Notes: generated from the sequence alone by a model not told the origin. Shown: positions 34,986 to 45,220, counted from the stretch's first letter. The stretch: 64,000 nucleotides of DNA from an uncultured Oscillospiraceae bacterium (GCA_944385035.1 CALWVV010000005.1:62001-126000), one strand, 5' to 3'. Made by a program: numbers and translations.

Positions 34986-35014
34986 TTGCCAGAGTGTAGG
35001 CAGGCAGGTATAAT
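34986..35014 (+). promoter_or_regulatory. Promoter of the D-2-hydroxyacid dehydrogenase gene
   Basis: TTGCCA (34986-34991), 17 bases, TATAAT (35009-35014), 30 bases before the start codon. Confidence 0.8.
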
Positions 35015-35044
35015 AAACGGCAGAAACAAAAAGGAGGACGGAAC

Positions 35045-35977
35045 ATGTCTGAATATATTTTGAACCTGCTCCCGGTCAATGAGGAGGAAAAGCGCACGTT
35101 TGAGGCCATTGCCCCGGAGGCAGTTCATGTGTATGCCGGGCGCCGAACCGTGACCCAGGAGCAGCTGGAGGCGGCCACGGTGATTTTGGGCTGGCCACGG
35201 GCGGAGGACATGAAAAACGCCCGCAGTCTCCGGTGGTTCCAGAGCATGTGGGCCGGGACGGAGGAGTATGTGGGGATGCTGCCCCAGGGGATATGCTTTA
35301 CCAGCTCCGCGGGGAGCAACAGCCGCTCGGTGGCCGAACACATGCTGGCCTCCCTGCTGGCGGTGTGCCGCCGCCTGCCCACCTACCGGGATTCTCAGAA
35401 GGCCCACCGCTGGGAGGACGAGGGCGCCATGAAGACCCTGCTGGGGGCCACGGTGTTGGTGATTGGAGCGGGAAACATCGGCGGGGAGTTTGCTAAGATG
35501 TGCCAGAGCCTGGGGGCCCGCACGGTGGGTCTGAAGCGGACGGTACGGGGAGAAGTACCGGGCTTTGACCAGGTGGATACTATGGAGAAGCTGGACCATT
35601 GGCTCCCCCAGGCGGATGTGGTGGCCATGTCCCTGCCCCACACTCCGGAGACGGTGGGGCTGATGAACGAGGAGCGGCTGCGCCGGATGAAGGAGGATGC
35701 CATCCTCCTTAACGCCGGACGGGGTTCCGCCCTGGACCAGCAGGCTCTGGGAACCATGATGAAGGAAGGAAAGCTGTGGGGTGCGGCTCTGGATGTGACG
35801 GACCCCGAGCCCTTGCCCCAGGACAGCCCCCTGTGGGACATTCCCAATCTGCTCCTTACCCCCCATGTGGCCGGCGGTATGCGTCTGGAGATCACACGGA
35901 AGAACTGTATTCAGCAGGCGCAGGACAATCTGCGCCGGTATCTGGCGGGAGAGCCGCTGGTGAACCAGGTAAAATAA
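35045..35977 (+). CDS. D-isomer-specific 2-hydroxyacid dehydrogenase
   Basis: 310 residues. The NAD-binding Rossmann motif VLVIGAGNIGGEFAKMC (about residues 137-153), the catalytic arginine region LLNAGRGSALDQQAL, the glutamate in DVTDPEPLPQDSPLW and the histidine in LLTPHVAGGM are all in the order seen in the D-2-hydroxyacid dehydrogenase family. It reduces a 2-keto acid to a D-2-hydroxy acid or the reverse, with substrate unknown. ATG 35045 follows AAAAGGAGG. It is divergent from recG and followed 71 bases later by an uncharacterised secreted protein gene. Confidence 0.92.
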   Translation: MSEYILNLLPVNEEEKRTFEAIAPEAVHVYAGRRTVTQEQLEAATVILGWPRAEDMKNARSLRWFQSMWAGTEEYVGMLPQGICFTSSAGSNSRSVAEHMLASLLAVCRRLPTYRDSQKAHRWEDEGAMKTLLGATVLVIGAGNIGGEFAKMCQSLGARTVGLKRTVRGEVPGFDQVDTMEKLDHWLPQADVVAMSLPHTPETVGLMNEERLRRMKEDAILLNAGRGSALDQQALGTMMKEGKLWGAALDVTDPEPLPQDSPLWDIPNLLLTPHVAGGMRLEITRKNCIQQAQDNLRRYLAGEPLVNQVK

Positions 35978-36048
35978 ACGGTCCCTCCTTTGCAACCGGA
36001 GCCCTTGCTTTGCGTCTGAATGGATGAGAGCGAAAAGGAGGGATTTCC

Positions 36049-36951
36049 ATGAAACGAAAAGGACTGGGCATTGCAGCGGTGCTGTTGCTGCTGGGCGGGG
36101 CGTGGTGGTGGACCGGACCCCGGTATGCCCTGGACGGCCCGCCCAGGGTCACGGTGTCCGCAGGGGCTGAAAAAACCGAGGTTGGCTGCTGGAGTGCCCA
36201 GTGGGACAGCCCCACGGTTTGTTTCAACGCCTGCGGCGACGCTCCCACCGCTCCCTACGCCCGTCCCTCTCAGCCGGTGGTATATGTAAAGGAGGGGACC
36301 GAGGCCCTCACTCTGTCCTACCCCGTTGCGCCCAGTGAAGTGACGGTGCGCTTTACGCCTGACAGCGGGGAATTGGGGGTGACCCTCTACGAAGGGGCCG
36401 GACGGAGAGAACTGATCCTCCCTCTGCCGGAAGATTTCAGGGGGATTTATGAGGTGAGTGAGGGCTGGAAGAACGTGCCCCCCGCCACAGGGTACGCCCA
36501 ACGGGGGTTCCTGGCAGTGGGAGAGGGGGAAAGCCCAGGGGACCCAAAGCTGGCTGAGCCCCCGGAGCTTGTCGTGACGAACGGCGGGGAAAACCCGGTG
36601 ACGGCCCGGCTCGGCTCCTATTCCTGGTATATCTGGCAGGGCGGCGAGGAGATGGAGGGGATCATCGCAGATGCCCCCCACCCCCTGGAGATGTCCCATC
36701 TGCCTGCTATGGCTGCACAGCCTGGGGACCGGCTGGAGCTGCAATGGTCCGCTGCGCCGGACGAGATATCCGTGTGGACCTGGTCGGCGGGAAAGGGCGT
36801 TGACCAGGAGCCGGTGGAGGTGGAGACCTGGCTGGGAAATGAGGTCTCGGTCCCAAAGCTGGATGGCACCGCGGTGCTTGAGGTGCGCGGCCGCTGGTAC
36901 CTGGCCGGGGATAACTGGGGAGAGGCCAGTTATTTCCTCACACTTGTATAA
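36049..36951 (+). CDS. Uncharacterised membrane-anchored or secreted protein with two repeated domains
   Basis: 300 residues, not recognised. An N-terminal hydrophobic helix (about 6-22) acts as a signal or anchor. The rest seems to hold two related beta-rich units: one from about residue 42 (VGCWSAQWDSPTVCFNACGDAPTAP ... EALTLSYPVAPSEVTVRF) and one from about residue 185 (ARLGSYSWYIWQGGEEMEGIIADAPHP ... DRLELQWSAAPDEISVWTW). Both share the order aromatic strand, D/ADAP(T/H), L-x-L-x-(Y/W)-x-x-(A)P-x-E/D-(V/I). It ends with WYLAGDNWGEASYFLTLV. ATG 36049 follows AAAAGGAGGG. Confidence 0.75.
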   Translation: MKRKGLGIAAVLLLLGGAWWWTGPRYALDGPPRVTVSAGAEKTEVGCWSAQWDSPTVCFNACGDAPTAPYARPSQPVVYVKEGTEALTLSYPVAPSEVTVRFTPDSGELGVTLYEGAGRRELILPLPEDFRGIYEVSEGWKNVPPATGYAQRGFLAVGEGESPGDPKLAEPPELVVTNGGENPVTARLGSYSWYIWQGGEEMEGIIADAPHPLEMSHLPAMAAQPGDRLELQWSAAPDEISVWTWSAGKGVDQEPVEVETWLGNEVSVPKLDGTAVLEVRGRWYLAGDNWGEASYFLTLV

Positions 36952-36989
36952 AAAACAGGGCGGACGCCGTATGGCGTTCGCCCTGTTTG
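36951..36989. terminator. Bidirectional terminator between the secreted protein gene and asnS
   Basis: A 16-bp stem with one G-T pair (36953-36968 with 36973-36988), GTAT loop, A5 and T3 flanks. It serves convergent genes. Confidence 0.88.
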
Positions 36990-36996
36990 ATTCAGA

Positions 36997-38391
36997 TTAA
37001 AACTCAGCGTTGCCCCAGGTTCTGGGATGCAGCTCCACGTCGCGGATGTTGTTCACGCCGGTGAGGTACATGACCATCCGCTCAAAGCCCAGGCCATAGC
37101 CGGCGTGGCGGCAGGAGCCGTAGCGGCGCAGGTCGCAGTACCACCAGTAGTCCTTGGGGTCCATGCCCAGCTCCTGGATGCGGCCCTCCAGCAGCTCCAG
37201 GCGCTCCTCACGCTGGGAACCGCCGATGAGCTCGCCGATGCCGGGCACCAGGCAGTCGGCGGCGGCCACAGTCTTGCCATCGTCGTTCTGGCGCATATAG
37301 AAGGCCTTGATCTCCTTGGGGTAGTCGGTGACGAACACGGGGCGCTTGTACACCTGCTCGGTGAGATAGCGCTCGTGCTCGGTCTGCAAATCGCAGCCCC
37401 AGTAGACCTTGAAGTCGAACTTGTCGTTGTTCTGCTCCAGGATCTTCACAGCCTCGGTGTAGCTCACACGGGCAAAGTCAGAGGAGGCGACATGCTCCAG
37501 GCGCTCCTTCAGGCCCTTGTCCACAAAGGAGTTGAAGAAGTTGATCTCATCGGGGCACTTGTCCAGCACATAGCGGATGACATACTTGATCATGGCCTCG
37601 GCGTTGTCCATGTAGTCGTTCAGATCGGCAAAGGCCATCTCCGGTTCGATCATCCAGAACTCGGCGGCGTGGCGCTGGGTGTTGGACTTCTCGGCGCGGA
37701 AGGTGGGGCCGAAGGTATAGACGTTGCCAAAGGCCATGGCAAAGTTCTCACAGTTGAGCTGGCCGGAGACGGTGAGGTTGGCCTTCTTACCGAAGAAGTC
37801 CTGGGTATAGTCCACCTGGCCGTCCTCCGTCTTGGGAACATTCTGGAGGTCCAGGGTGGTTACCTGGAACATCTCGCCGGCGCCCTCGCAGTCACTGGCG
37901 GTGATGATGGGGGTGTGGACGTAAACGAAGCCCCGGTCCTGGAAGAAGCAGTGGATGGCGTGGGCGGTGGCGGAGCGGACCCGGAACACGGCGGAAAAGA
38001 GGTTGGTCCGGGGGCGCAGGTGCTGAATGGTGCGCAGGAACTCCACGCTGTGGCGCTTCTTCTGCAGGGGATAGTCGGGGGCGGACACGCCCTCCACCAT
38101 AACAGAGGAGGCCTTTACCTCCAGAGGCTGCTTGGCTTCGGGGGTGAGCACCACCTGGCCGGTAACGATGAGGGCGGCGCCCACATTCTGGCCGGCGATC
38201 TCCTTATAATTGTCCAGAACATTGGCGTCCAGAACGATCTGCAAATTTTTAAAGCAGGAGCCGTCGTTAAGCTCCACAAAGCCGAAGGTCTTCATGTCCC
38301 GGATGGTGCGGGCCCAGCCGCAGACGGTAACGGTCTGACCGCCCAGACTCTCCTGGTCGGCAAAAATGGCGGCAATGGTGGTGCGTTCCAT
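36997..38391 (-). CDS. asnS: Asparagine-tRNA ligase
   Basis: 464 residues, class IIb aminoacyl-tRNA synthetase. The N-terminal OB-fold anticodon domain (about 1-110; [25 protein letters not shown]) is followed by the catalytic core with motif 2 ([24 protein letters not shown]) and motif 3 ([22 protein letters not shown]). [21 protein letters not shown] fits AsnRS rather than AspRS. It charges tRNA-Asn directly. ATG 38391 follows GGAGAGGAT. The frame stays open upstream to 39960, but that region is antisense to pheA and is rejected. Confidence 0.96.
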   Translation of the reverse strand: MERTTIAAIFADQESLGGQTVTVCGWARTIRDMKTFGFVELNDGSCFKNLQIVLDANVLDNYKEIAGQNVGAALIVTGQVVLTPEAKQPLEVKASSVMVEGVSAPDYPLQKKRHSVEFLRTIQHLRPRTNLFSAVFRVRSATAHAIHCFFQDRGFVYVHTPIITASDCEGAGEMFQVTTLDLQNVPKTEDGQVDYTQDFFGKKANLTVSGQLNCENFAMAFGNVYTFGPTFRAEKSNTQRHAAEFWMIEPEMAFADLNDYMDNAEAMIKYVIRYVLDKCPDEINFFNSFVDKGLKERLEHVASSDFARVSYTEAVKILEQNNDKFDFKVYWGCDLQTEHERYLTEQVYKRPVFVTDYPKEIKAFYMRQNDDGKTVAAADCLVPGIGELIGGSQREERLELLEGRIQELGMDPKDYWWYCDLRRYGSCRHAGYGLGFERMVMYLTGVNNIRDVELHPRTWGNAEF

Positions 38392-38778
38392 AGTGAATCC
38401 TCTCCAAATCTTGAATGTTGGGAAAAGCGGGCTCAGAGCTGGGCCCGCGCTCAGTTGGCCCTTATTATAATGCTTTTTCCCGCGTTTTGCAAGGGTTGGG
38501 ACATATTTCAGGGAGATGAGGCCCCGTTTGGAACCGTTTTTGCCATTGCAGTGCCCGGAACAGAAAAAAAGAGAGGGGGAATTGTGGAAAATGTGAAGGG
38601 AGGCGGAGAAGGAAGCGGGGAAAATGGTGGCTCCTGACGGTTTCCTTTTGGGGAGTAAAGTGCTATGCTCTAACCAATCGGTACGAAAAGAGGAGTGGCA
38701 GACGGATCTGCGGCAAAACGCCGCAAAAGGTGTGCAGCGTAGATTCTGGAAATGCCATGAACAAAATGGAGGTAGCCT
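38392..38778. other. 387-bp divergent region between asnS and pheA
   Basis: Contains the asnS promoter, a GCGGGC...GCCCGC hairpin in the asnS leader (38427-38448), and on the plus strand a weak extended -10 (TGCTATGCT, 38661-38669) with a poor -35, plus a TGCGGC-AAAAC-GCCGCA hairpin (38709-38725) in the pheA leader. That hairpin has no T-run, so I do not call an attenuator. No gene is seen. Confidence 0.5.
38464..38492 (-). promoter_or_regulatory. Promoter of asnS
   Basis: On the minus strand TTGCAA (38492-38487), 17 bases, TATAAT (38469-38464). Confidence 0.8.
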
Positions 38779-39915
38779 ATGGAGCTTTCGGAAATCCGCA
38801 AGCAGATTGATGTACTGGATGATCAGATGCTGGAGCTGTTTCTGAAGCGGATGTCTCTGGCGGAGGACATTGCAGATTATAAAAATGAACATCACATGCC
38901 CATTCTCAGCCGGAGCCGGGAACGGGAGATCCTGTCCAAGGTAGCCAAACAGGCGGGGGAGCGGGAGCGGTATGCCTACCATCTCTTTACCACTCTGTTC
39001 CAACTGGCCAAGGCCCGGCAGGCAGAGCTGCTTTCCGCCCCCTCCCAGGTGGGGGAGATGGTAAAAGCGGCCCTGGAGGCGGGAGCGGCGGTATTTCCCA
39101 AGACGGGGACGGTGGCCTGCCAGGGAGTGGAGGGAGCCAATTCCCAGACGGCCTGTGACCGGCTGCTGCCTCGGGGAGAGATCCGGTATGTGAACACCTT
39201 TGAGGATGTCGTCCGGGCGGTGGAGGAGGGCAGCTGCCAATTTGGCGTGCTGCCCATTGAGAACAGCTCCAATGGCTCGGTCCGGGCGGCCTATGACCTG
39301 CTGCAAAAGCACAGCCTCAGTGTGGTGCGTTCGGTCCGGCTGTGTATCCGCCATGAGCTGCTGGCCTTGCCGGGTACCCGTCTGGAGGACATCCGGGAAA
39401 TCTATTCCCATGAACAGGCCATCGGCCAGTGCAGCCGATTTTTGCGCGGGCTGGAGGGGGTCAAGGTGATCCCCTGCGGCAATACGGCCATGGCCGCCCA
39501 GAAGGTGGCCCAGGAAGGGGACCGGGGGATCGCGGCCATTTCTTCCCACCCCTGTGCCCAGCTCTACGGCCTGGAGTGCGTGCGGGACGACATTCAAAAC
39601 AGCGATAACAACTATACCCGATTTTTCTGTGTGGCCAGGGATCCGGCCATTTACGCCGGGGCCAACCGGATCAGTTTGATTGTAGGCTGTGACAACCGGC
39701 CTGGGGCTTTGTATGAGATCCTCTCCAAGTTTTCCGCGCTGGGCATCAATATGACCAAGCTGGAGAGCTGCCCGGTGACAGGTCGGAACTTTGAGTTTGT
39801 CTTTTTCCTGGAGATTGAGGCCTCTGTGCTGGAGGAAGGAGTCCTGGGGATGCTGGAGGAACTGGAACGGGAGTGCGTTAGCCTGCACTTTTTGGGAAAT
39901 TACGCTGAAATCTGA
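38779..39915 (+). CDS. pheA: Bifunctional chorismate mutase/prephenate dehydratase
   Basis: 378 residues in three domains: chorismate mutase (about 1-85; [24 protein letters not shown]), prephenate dehydratase (about 108-285; [51 protein letters not shown]) and a phenylalanine-binding ACT domain (about 298-372; [25 protein letters not shown]). Together they convert chorismate to phenylpyruvate, with feedback inhibition through the GALY and ESxP motifs (the latter reads ESCP). ATG 38779 follows AATGGAGG. Monocistronic. Confidence 0.95.
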   Translation: MELSEIRKQIDVLDDQMLELFLKRMSLAEDIADYKNEHHMPILSRSREREILSKVAKQAGERERYAYHLFTTLFQLAKARQAELLSAPSQVGEMVKAALEAGAAVFPKTGTVACQGVEGANSQTACDRLLPRGEIRYVNTFEDVVRAVEEGSCQFGVLPIENSSNGSVRAAYDLLQKHSLSVVRSVRLCIRHELLALPGTRLEDIREIYSHEQAIGQCSRFLRGLEGVKVIPCGNTAMAAQKVAQEGDRGIAAISSHPCAQLYGLECVRDDIQNSDNNYTRFFCVARDPAIYAGANRISLIVGCDNRPGALYEILSKFSALGINMTKLESCPVTGRNFEFVFFLEIEASVLEEGVLGMLEELERECVSLHFLGNYAEI

Positions 39916-39920
39916 TGGGA

Positions 39921-39951
39921 AAACCCGCCCAGGCCAATGGGCGGGTTTTTT
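39921..39951 (+). terminator. Terminator of pheA
   Basis: A 10-bp stem AAACCCGCCC/GGGCGGGTTT (39921-39930 with 39939-39948) followed by TTT. Confidence 0.9.
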
Positions 39952-39984
39952 GCGGCCCAAACAAGAAAAAAGCGCCCGGAACAG

Positions 39985-40014
39985 TTGCCTGGGGTGGCGT
40001 GCTTCTTGTATAAT
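39985..40014 (+). promoter_or_regulatory. Promoter of the GGT-molybdenum hydroxylase operon
   Basis: TTGCCT (39985-39990), 18 bases, TATAAT (40009-40014), 44 bases before the first start codon. No ModE-like palindrome is present here. Confidence 0.8.
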
Positions 40015-40057
40015 GAAGGTACGACAGCTGACAGCAGGAAGAGAGAGGTTTGATACT

Positions 40058-41683
40058 ATGCTGAACTTTGATCCAGAGCGATATTCCTATCCGTCCCGGC
40101 GCAATGTAGTGTACGGGCGCCACGGCATGGCCTGTACCTCGGTGCCCCTGGGGGCCCAGATCGGGGTAGATGTGATGAAGGCGGGGGGAAACGCCGTGGA
40201 TGCGGCGGTGGCCATGGCGGCGGCCATGCCCCTGCTGGAGCCCACAGGCAACGGCCTGGGTTCTGATTGCTTTGCCCTTGTATGGATCGAAAAGGAGAAA
40301 AAACTGTACGGGTTAAATGCCAGCGGCGTGGCCCCCATGTCCCTCAGCGCCCAGAAGGTGCGGGAGCTGGGTTTTGGGGAGATGCCCAAGGAGGGATGGC
40401 TCCCCATTATGGTGCCGGGCGCTCCCGCAGGGTGGGCGGAGCTCAACCGCCGGTTTGGAAAAAAGTCCTTGCATGAGCTCTTTGCCCCCGCCGTCTCCTA
40501 TGCACGGGAGGGGGTCCCCGTCCCGGTGAATGTGGCCAAGCAGTGGCGAAAGGACATGCGGCGCATAGAAGCGGCTATGAAGAGAAATCCGGCGCCCCAT
40601 CGCTATTGGTGGGAGTGCTTTACCAAAAATGGAGAGAGCTATGAGGCAGGGGACCTCTTCTGCTGGGAGGAGTATGCCCAGACCATGGAGGAGCTGGCCC
40701 GGACCAACTGTGAGAGCTATTACCGGGGCTCCATTATGGAGAAGATCGTAGCGTTCAGCCAGGAGACCGGGGGCTGCTTTGCACGGAAGGACTTTGAGAA
40801 CTACCGTCCCCTGTGGGTGGAGCCCATTACCACGGACTATAAGGGCTATACGGTATGTGAGATCCCGCCCAACGGCCACGGCCTCACGGTGCTGATGGCC
40901 CTGAATATCCTGCGGGGGCTGGAGCTGCCGGAGGAGAAGGAGTGCGCCGAGACCTATCATAAAATCGTGGAGGCCATTAAGCTGGCCTTTGCGGACACCA
41001 AGACCTATGTGGCCGACCCCCGGTACATGAGGATGAAAGTAGAGGACATGCTCTCCGAGCGGTACGCGGCCCAGCGCCGGGCACTGATCGGTGACAAGGC
41101 CCTGGAGCCGAAGGCGGGAGACCCCTCCTGCGGTGGGACCATCTACCTGTGTACCGCCGACCCGGAGGGAAATATGGTCTCCTTCATCCAGAGCAACTAC
41201 ACCACCTTCGGTGCGGGGGTGGCCATCCCCGGCACAGGGATCTCCCTGCAGAACCGGGGAGCTAACTTCTCCCTGGAGGAGGAGAGCGACAACTGCCTGG
41301 CGGGGGGCAAGCGCTCCTACCACACCATCATTCCCGGATTTTTGATCAAGGACGGGGAAGCGGTGGGCCCCTTTGGGGTGATGGGTGCCTTTATGCAGCC
41401 CCAGGGTCACGTGCTGGTGACCGTGAACACCCTGGACTATCACATGAATCCCCAGGACTGCCTGGACGCCCCCCGCATCCAGTGGATCGGCGGAAAGAAG
41501 ATCCAGCTGGAGGAGAGTGTGCCCGCCCACATTGCCCAAGAGCTTCAGGCCATGGGCCATGAGGTAGAGGTCATCTCGGACTCCATTGGAATGGGCCGGG
41601 GAGAGATCATCTGGCGCGCTGGCAATGGCCTTCTCATGGGGGCCACAGAGCCCAGGTGCGACGGCACCGTGGCGGCCTGGTAA
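40058..41683 (+). CDS. Gamma-glutamyltransferase family protein
   Basis: 541 residues, an Ntn-hydrolase. The large-subunit part has [35 protein letters not shown] in overlapping blocks and [15 protein letters not shown]. The expected autoprocessing threonine is Thr361 in [25 protein letters not shown]; residues near the small-subunit active site continue as [17 protein letters not shown] and [15 protein letters not shown]. No signal peptide is visible, so it is probably cytoplasmic, like YwrD, and may act on a gamma-glutamylated or amide substrate. It is 44 bases upstream of the hydroxylase genes and behind a shared promoter. ATG 40058 follows GAGAGAGG. Confidence 0.88.
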   Translation: MLNFDPERYSYPSRRNVVYGRHGMACTSVPLGAQIGVDVMKAGGNAVDAAVAMAAAMPLLEPTGNGLGSDCFALVWIEKEKKLYGLNASGVAPMSLSAQKVRELGFGEMPKEGWLPIMVPGAPAGWAELNRRFGKKSLHELFAPAVSYAREGVPVPVNVAKQWRKDMRRIEAAMKRNPAPHRYWWECFTKNGESYEAGDLFCWEEYAQTMEELARTNCESYYRGSIMEKIVAFSQETGGCFARKDFENYRPLWVEPITTDYKGYTVCEIPPNGHGLTVLMALNILRGLELPEEKECAETYHKIVEAIKLAFADTKTYVADPRYMRMKVEDMLSERYAAQRRALIGDKALEPKAGDPSCGGTIYLCTADPEGNMVSFIQSNYTTFGAGVAIPGTGISLQNRGANFSLEEESDNCLAGGKRSYHTIIPGFLIKDGEAVGPFGVMGAFMQPQGHVLVTVNTLDYHMNPQDCLDAPRIQWIGGKKIQLEESVPAHIAQELQAMGHEVEVISDSIGMGRGEIIWRAGNGLLMGATEPRCDGTVAAW

Positions 41684-41727
41684 GAAAAACCGGAGATTTT
41701 ACAATACAAAAGGGAGCGGATTCGTTT

Positions 41728-42486
41728 ATGTATACCGCGCGTAATTATATTAAGGCCGAATCCCTGGCCCAGGCCCATGAGCTGAACCAGCGTCGGGCCA
41801 ACGCGATTATTGGCGGGGGCTGCTGGAAGCGCATGGGGGAGCGGATGTACGACACCCTCATCGACCTGTCCGGCCTGGGCCTGGACCAGATCCAGAACCG
41901 GGGGGAAGAGGCGGCTCTGGGGGCTATGGTTACCCTGCGGCAGCTGGAGACCAATTTTATGCTGGAGAAGTGCTTCAGCGGGCTGTTTCGGAAGTGTACC
42001 CAGCACATCGTAGGGGTGCAGTTTCGCAACTGTGCCACTCTGGGGGGAAGCGTCTACTCCCGCTTTGGCTTTTCCGACATCGTCACGGCCCTGCTGGCCC
42101 TCAGCTGCCAGGTGGAGCTGGCGGGGGCTGGGCGGATTCCCCTGGAGGAGTATGTGAAGCTGCCCCGTGACCGGGACGTGCTGGCCTGGGTCTTTGTGAA
42201 GAAGGACGGCCGGCCTGTGGCCTATGAGACGGCCCGGAACAGTGAGACGGACCTGCCGGTACTTACCTGTGCCCTGTCCAAGGTAGGAGAGACCTGGCGG
42301 GCGGTGGTCGGTGCCCGGCCGGGGAGCCCCCGTGTGGTGGAGGACAGCACCTGGGAGGGGTTGGAGAAGCAGGTCCTTGCTCTGGAATATGGAGACAATA
42401 TGCGAGGGAGTGCACGGTACCGCCGCCATCTGGCGGAGGTACTGCTGAAGCGCTGCAAACAGCAGCTGGAGGTGAGTGGAGTATGA
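41728..42486 (+). CDS. Xanthine dehydrogenase family protein, FAD-binding subunit
   Basis: 252 residues, the medium subunit of a molybdenum hydroxylase. The FAD-binding regions are recognisable but variant: NAIIGGGCWKRMG in place of the usual AGGTDL loop, and GVQFRNCATLGGSVYSRFGFSDIVTALLAL, the second FAD motif. The CO dehydrogenase flavoprotein C-terminal domain (about 160-250) follows. It passes electrons from the Fe-S subunit to NAD or another acceptor. ATG 41728 follows AAAGGGAG. Its stop overlaps the start of the Fe-S subunit gene by 4 bases (ATGA). Confidence 0.9.
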   Translation: MYTARNYIKAESLAQAHELNQRRANAIIGGGCWKRMGERMYDTLIDLSGLGLDQIQNRGEEAALGAMVTLRQLETNFMLEKCFSGLFRKCTQHIVGVQFRNCATLGGSVYSRFGFSDIVTALLALSCQVELAGAGRIPLEEYVKLPRDRDVLAWVFVKKDGRPVAYETARNSETDLPVLTCALSKVGETWRAVVGARPGSPRVVEDSTWEGLEKQVLALEYGDNMRGSARYRRHLAEVLLKRCKQQLEVSGV

Positions 42487-42947
42487 CCATTAAGTGGACC
42501 TTAAACGGGACAGCCCGTACCGATGAGGTGGAGGCGGATGAGACACTGCTCCACTGCCTGCGGAAGGTGGGCTGCCTGTCCGTGAAGTGCGGCTGTGAGA
42601 CCAGCGGCTGCGGCCTTTGCACCGTGTGGATGGACGGAACGCCCGTGCTGTCCTGCTCCGTCCCCGCCCCACGGGCAGAGGGCCATGCAGTCACCACCCT
42701 GGAGGGCCTTCAGGAGGAGGCGGCGGAGTTTGGCGCCTTTTTGGCCGACGAGGGAGCGGAGCAGTGCGGCTTCTGCTCGCCCGGCTTTATTATGAATGTA
42801 CTGGCCATGGTGCGGGAGCTGAAAAACCCCACCGAGGAGGAGATCCAACATTATCTCACCGGAAACCTGTGCCGCTGCTCCGGCTATCAGGGGCAGCTGC
42901 GGGCCATCCGCAAGTATCTGGCCGCGAAGGGAGGGGAGCAGAGATGA
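42483..42947 (+). CDS. (2Fe-2S)-binding subunit of the molybdenum hydroxylase
   Basis: 154 residues. Two [2Fe-2S] clusters: the plant-ferredoxin type (CGCETSGCGLCTVWMDGTPVLSC, shown here as CGCETSGCGLC plus the later Cys) in the N-terminal domain and the helical type (QCGFCSPGF ... NLCRCSGYQ) in the C-terminal domain. It relays electrons from the molybdenum centre to the flavin. It overlaps both neighbours by 4 bases, showing tight translational coupling of the three subunits. Confidence 0.94.
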   Translation: MTIKWTLNGTARTDEVEADETLLHCLRKVGCLSVKCGCETSGCGLCTVWMDGTPVLSCSVPAPRAEGHAVTTLEGLQEEAAEFGAFLADEGAEQCGFCSPGFIMNVLAMVRELKNPTEEEIQHYLTGNLCRCSGYQGQLRAIRKYLAAKGGEQR

Positions 42948-45220
42948 AAGCTGTTTCCACCGGCGTACGGAAGAAGGACGCCATGAGCCTGGTTACCGGC
43001 AAGCCGGTGTACACCGGAGATCTGGTCCCCGCAAACGCCCTGCGCTTGAAGCTGCTGCGTTCCCCCCACGCACGGGCTAACATTATCTCCATCGACACCA
43101 GCCGGGCCAAAATGGTGCCCGGCGTGGCGGCGGTGCTGACCTGGGAGGACATGCCCCAGAGCCGCTTTACCACCGCCGGCCAGACCTGGCCCGAGCCCAG
43201 CCCCTATGACCGGCTGATCCTGGACCGGCACCTGCGCTGTGCCGGGGACCCGGTGGCCATTGTGGCCGCGGAGACAGAGGAGATTGCCCGGCGGGCGGTG
43301 CGGCTCATTAAAGTGGAGTATGAGGTGCTGGAGCCCCTGCTGGACTTTACCAAGGCTCTGGACAACCCCATTGTGGTCCACCCGGAGGAGAATTTCCGCT
43401 CCCTGTGCCCGGTAGGCACCGACCCAAAGCGCAACCTGGTATCCACCGACAGCTTTACCGTGGGTGATGTGGAGGGGGAGTTTGCCAAATGTGATGTGGT
43501 GCTGGAGCGCACCTATAACACCGTGGCCAACAACCAGACCATGATGGAGCCCTTCTGCACTTATACCTATTTGGATGAGTATGGCCGGCTCAATGTGGTC
43601 AGCTCCACCCAGGTGCCTTTCCATGTGCGGCGGATCTTGTCCAATGCCCTGGAACTTCCCAAAAGCCAGATCCGGGTGGTGAAGCCCCGGATCGGCGGCG
43701 GCTTTGGCGCCAAGCAGAGCGTAGTCAGCGAGCAGTTCCCTGCCATTGTCACCAAACTCACCGGCCGTCCCGCTTACCTCTGCTACACCCGCCAGGAGTC
43801 CATGGCCAACGGCTCCCCCCGCCACCAGATGCAGGTGAAGGTCCGTATCGGCGCCGACCGGGACGGGTCCATCCGGTGTATGGACCTCTACGCCCTCTCC
43901 AACGCCGGGGCCTATGGGGACCACGGCCCCACCACCATCGGCCTGGTGGGGCACAAGTCCCTGGCCCTCTACGGAAGCCTCCGGGCCAGCCGCTTTGTCT
44001 GTGATGTGGTGTATACCAACACCATGGGGGCCGGTGCCTACCGGGGTTACGGAGCCACCCAGGGCATTTTTGCGGTGGAGTCCGCTGTCAACGAAATGGC
44101 AGCCCAGCTGGGCATGGACCCCTGTGCCATCCGGGAGAAGAATATGGTCCGCCAGGGCCAGATGATGCCCGCCTATTACGGCGAGCCCTGCAACAGCTGC
44201 ACCCTGGACAAGTGTATGGAGCGGGCCAAGGAGATGATGGGCTGGGACAAGGGGCCCACCCACTGGACGTTGCCCAACGGCCACATCCGGGGCCGGGGCG
44301 TGGCCATGGCCATGCAGGGCAGCGGCATCTCCGGCGTGGACATCGGCAGCGTGGAGGTGCGCCTCAACGACGGGGGCTTCTATACCATGCTGGTGGGCTG
44401 TACCGACATGGGCACCGGCTGCGATACCATTCTGGCCCAGATGGCCGCCGACTGCCTGGACTGCAGTGTGGACGACATTGCCGTGCGGGGAGTGGACACC
44501 GACCAGTCCCCCTATGACACCGGCTCCTACGCCTCCGCCACCACCTATGTCACCGGCGGGGCGGTGGTGAAAACCTGTGGAGAGCTGCGGGAGAAGATCC
44601 GTCTGGAGGGCGCCCGCCTGCTGGGCATCGCCCCTGAGGCTGCCCAGTTTGACGGGGAGAAGGTCTTCCTGCCCGGCACGGACAAGGTGATGACAAGGGC
44701 AGAGATCGGCTGGGCCAGCTATGAGGGGCACAGCAAGCAGCTTTCTGCCAGCCAGTCCAACTCCTCCCCCATTTCCCCGCCCCCCTTCATGGTGGGGATG
44801 GCTGAAGTGGACATCGACCCGGACACCGGAGCGGTGCGGGTGGTGGATTATGTGGGCGTGGTAGACTGCGGTACGGTGATCAACACCAACCTGGCACGGG
44901 TCCAGACCGAGGGCGGCATTGTCCAAGGCATTGGTATGGCCCTGCTGGAGAACATCCAGTATAATCCCCAGGGCCGCATGCTCAACGACTCCCTGCTCCA
45001 ATACCGCATCCCCACCCGCCTGGAGGCGGGGAAGATCCGGGTGGAGTTTGTGCCCAGCTATGAACCCACCGGACCCTTTGGCGCCAAATCCATTGGAGAA
45101 CTGGTCATCAACACCCCCAGCCCCGCCATTGCCGAGGCCATTCGGGCGGCCACGGGACACATGTTCCGTACCCTGCCCATCCGTCCGGAGGACGTGGCCC
45201 TGGCCGGCTTGGAGGAATAA
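42944..45220 (+). CDS. Xanthine dehydrogenase family protein, molybdopterin-binding subunit
   Basis: 758 residues, full length for the large subunit. The N-terminal Ald_Xan_dh domain begins GVRKKDAMSLVTGKPVYTGDL; the molybdopterin regions include RIGGGFGAKQSVVSEQ, AGAYRGYGATQGIFAVES and the C-terminal EYxPTGPFGAKSIGE segment with the catalytic glutamate (GAKSIGE). It should hydroxylate an N-heterocycle or aldehyde using water. Whether the substrate is xanthine cannot be told. The next genes for Mo import and MCD synthesis fit a bactopterin cofactor. ATG 42944 follows GGGAGGGG. Confidence 0.92.
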   Translation: MKAVSTGVRKKDAMSLVTGKPVYTGDLVPANALRLKLLRSPHARANIISIDTSRAKMVPGVAAVLTWEDMPQSRFTTAGQTWPEPSPYDRLILDRHLRCAGDPVAIVAAETEEIARRAVRLIKVEYEVLEPLLDFTKALDNPIVVHPEENFRSLCPVGTDPKRNLVSTDSFTVGDVEGEFAKCDVVLERTYNTVANNQTMMEPFCTYTYLDEYGRLNVVSSTQVPFHVRRILSNALELPKSQIRVVKPRIGGGFGAKQSVVSEQFPAIVTKLTGRPAYLCYTRQESMANGSPRHQMQVKVRIGADRDGSIRCMDLYALSNAGAYGDHGPTTIGLVGHKSLALYGSLRASRFVCDVVYTNTMGAGAYRGYGATQGIFAVESAVNEMAAQLGMDPCAIREKNMVRQGQMMPAYYGEPCNSCTLDKCMERAKEMMGWDKGPTHWTLPNGHIRGRGVAMAMQGSGISGVDIGSVEVRLNDGGFYTMLVGCTDMGTGCDTILAQMAADCLDCSVDDIAVRGVDTDQSPYDTGSYASATTYVTGGAVVKTCGELREKIRLEGARLLGIAPEAAQFDGEKVFLPGTDKVMTRAEIGWASYEGHSKQLSASQSNSSPISPPPFMVGMAEVDIDPDTGAVRVVDYVGVVDCGTVINTNLARVQTEGGIVQGIGMALLENIQYNPQGRMLNDSLLQYRIPTRLEAGKIRVEFVPSYEPTGPFGAKSIGELVINTPSPAIAEAIRAATGHMFRTLPIRPEDVALAGLEE

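Noticed and set aside
34913-35995. Upstream extension of the recG frame
   Set aside because: Antisense to the hydroxyacid dehydrogenase gene; RecG starts at 34912 with GAAAGGAGG.
38640-38778. A phenylalanine leader-peptide attenuator before pheA
   Set aside because: No short frame with consecutive Phe codons and no terminator T-run after the hairpin.
38392-39960. Upstream extension of the asnS frame
   Set aside because: The frame is open by chance antisense to pheA; AsnRS begins at 38391 with a ribosome binding site and its promoter lies within the extension.
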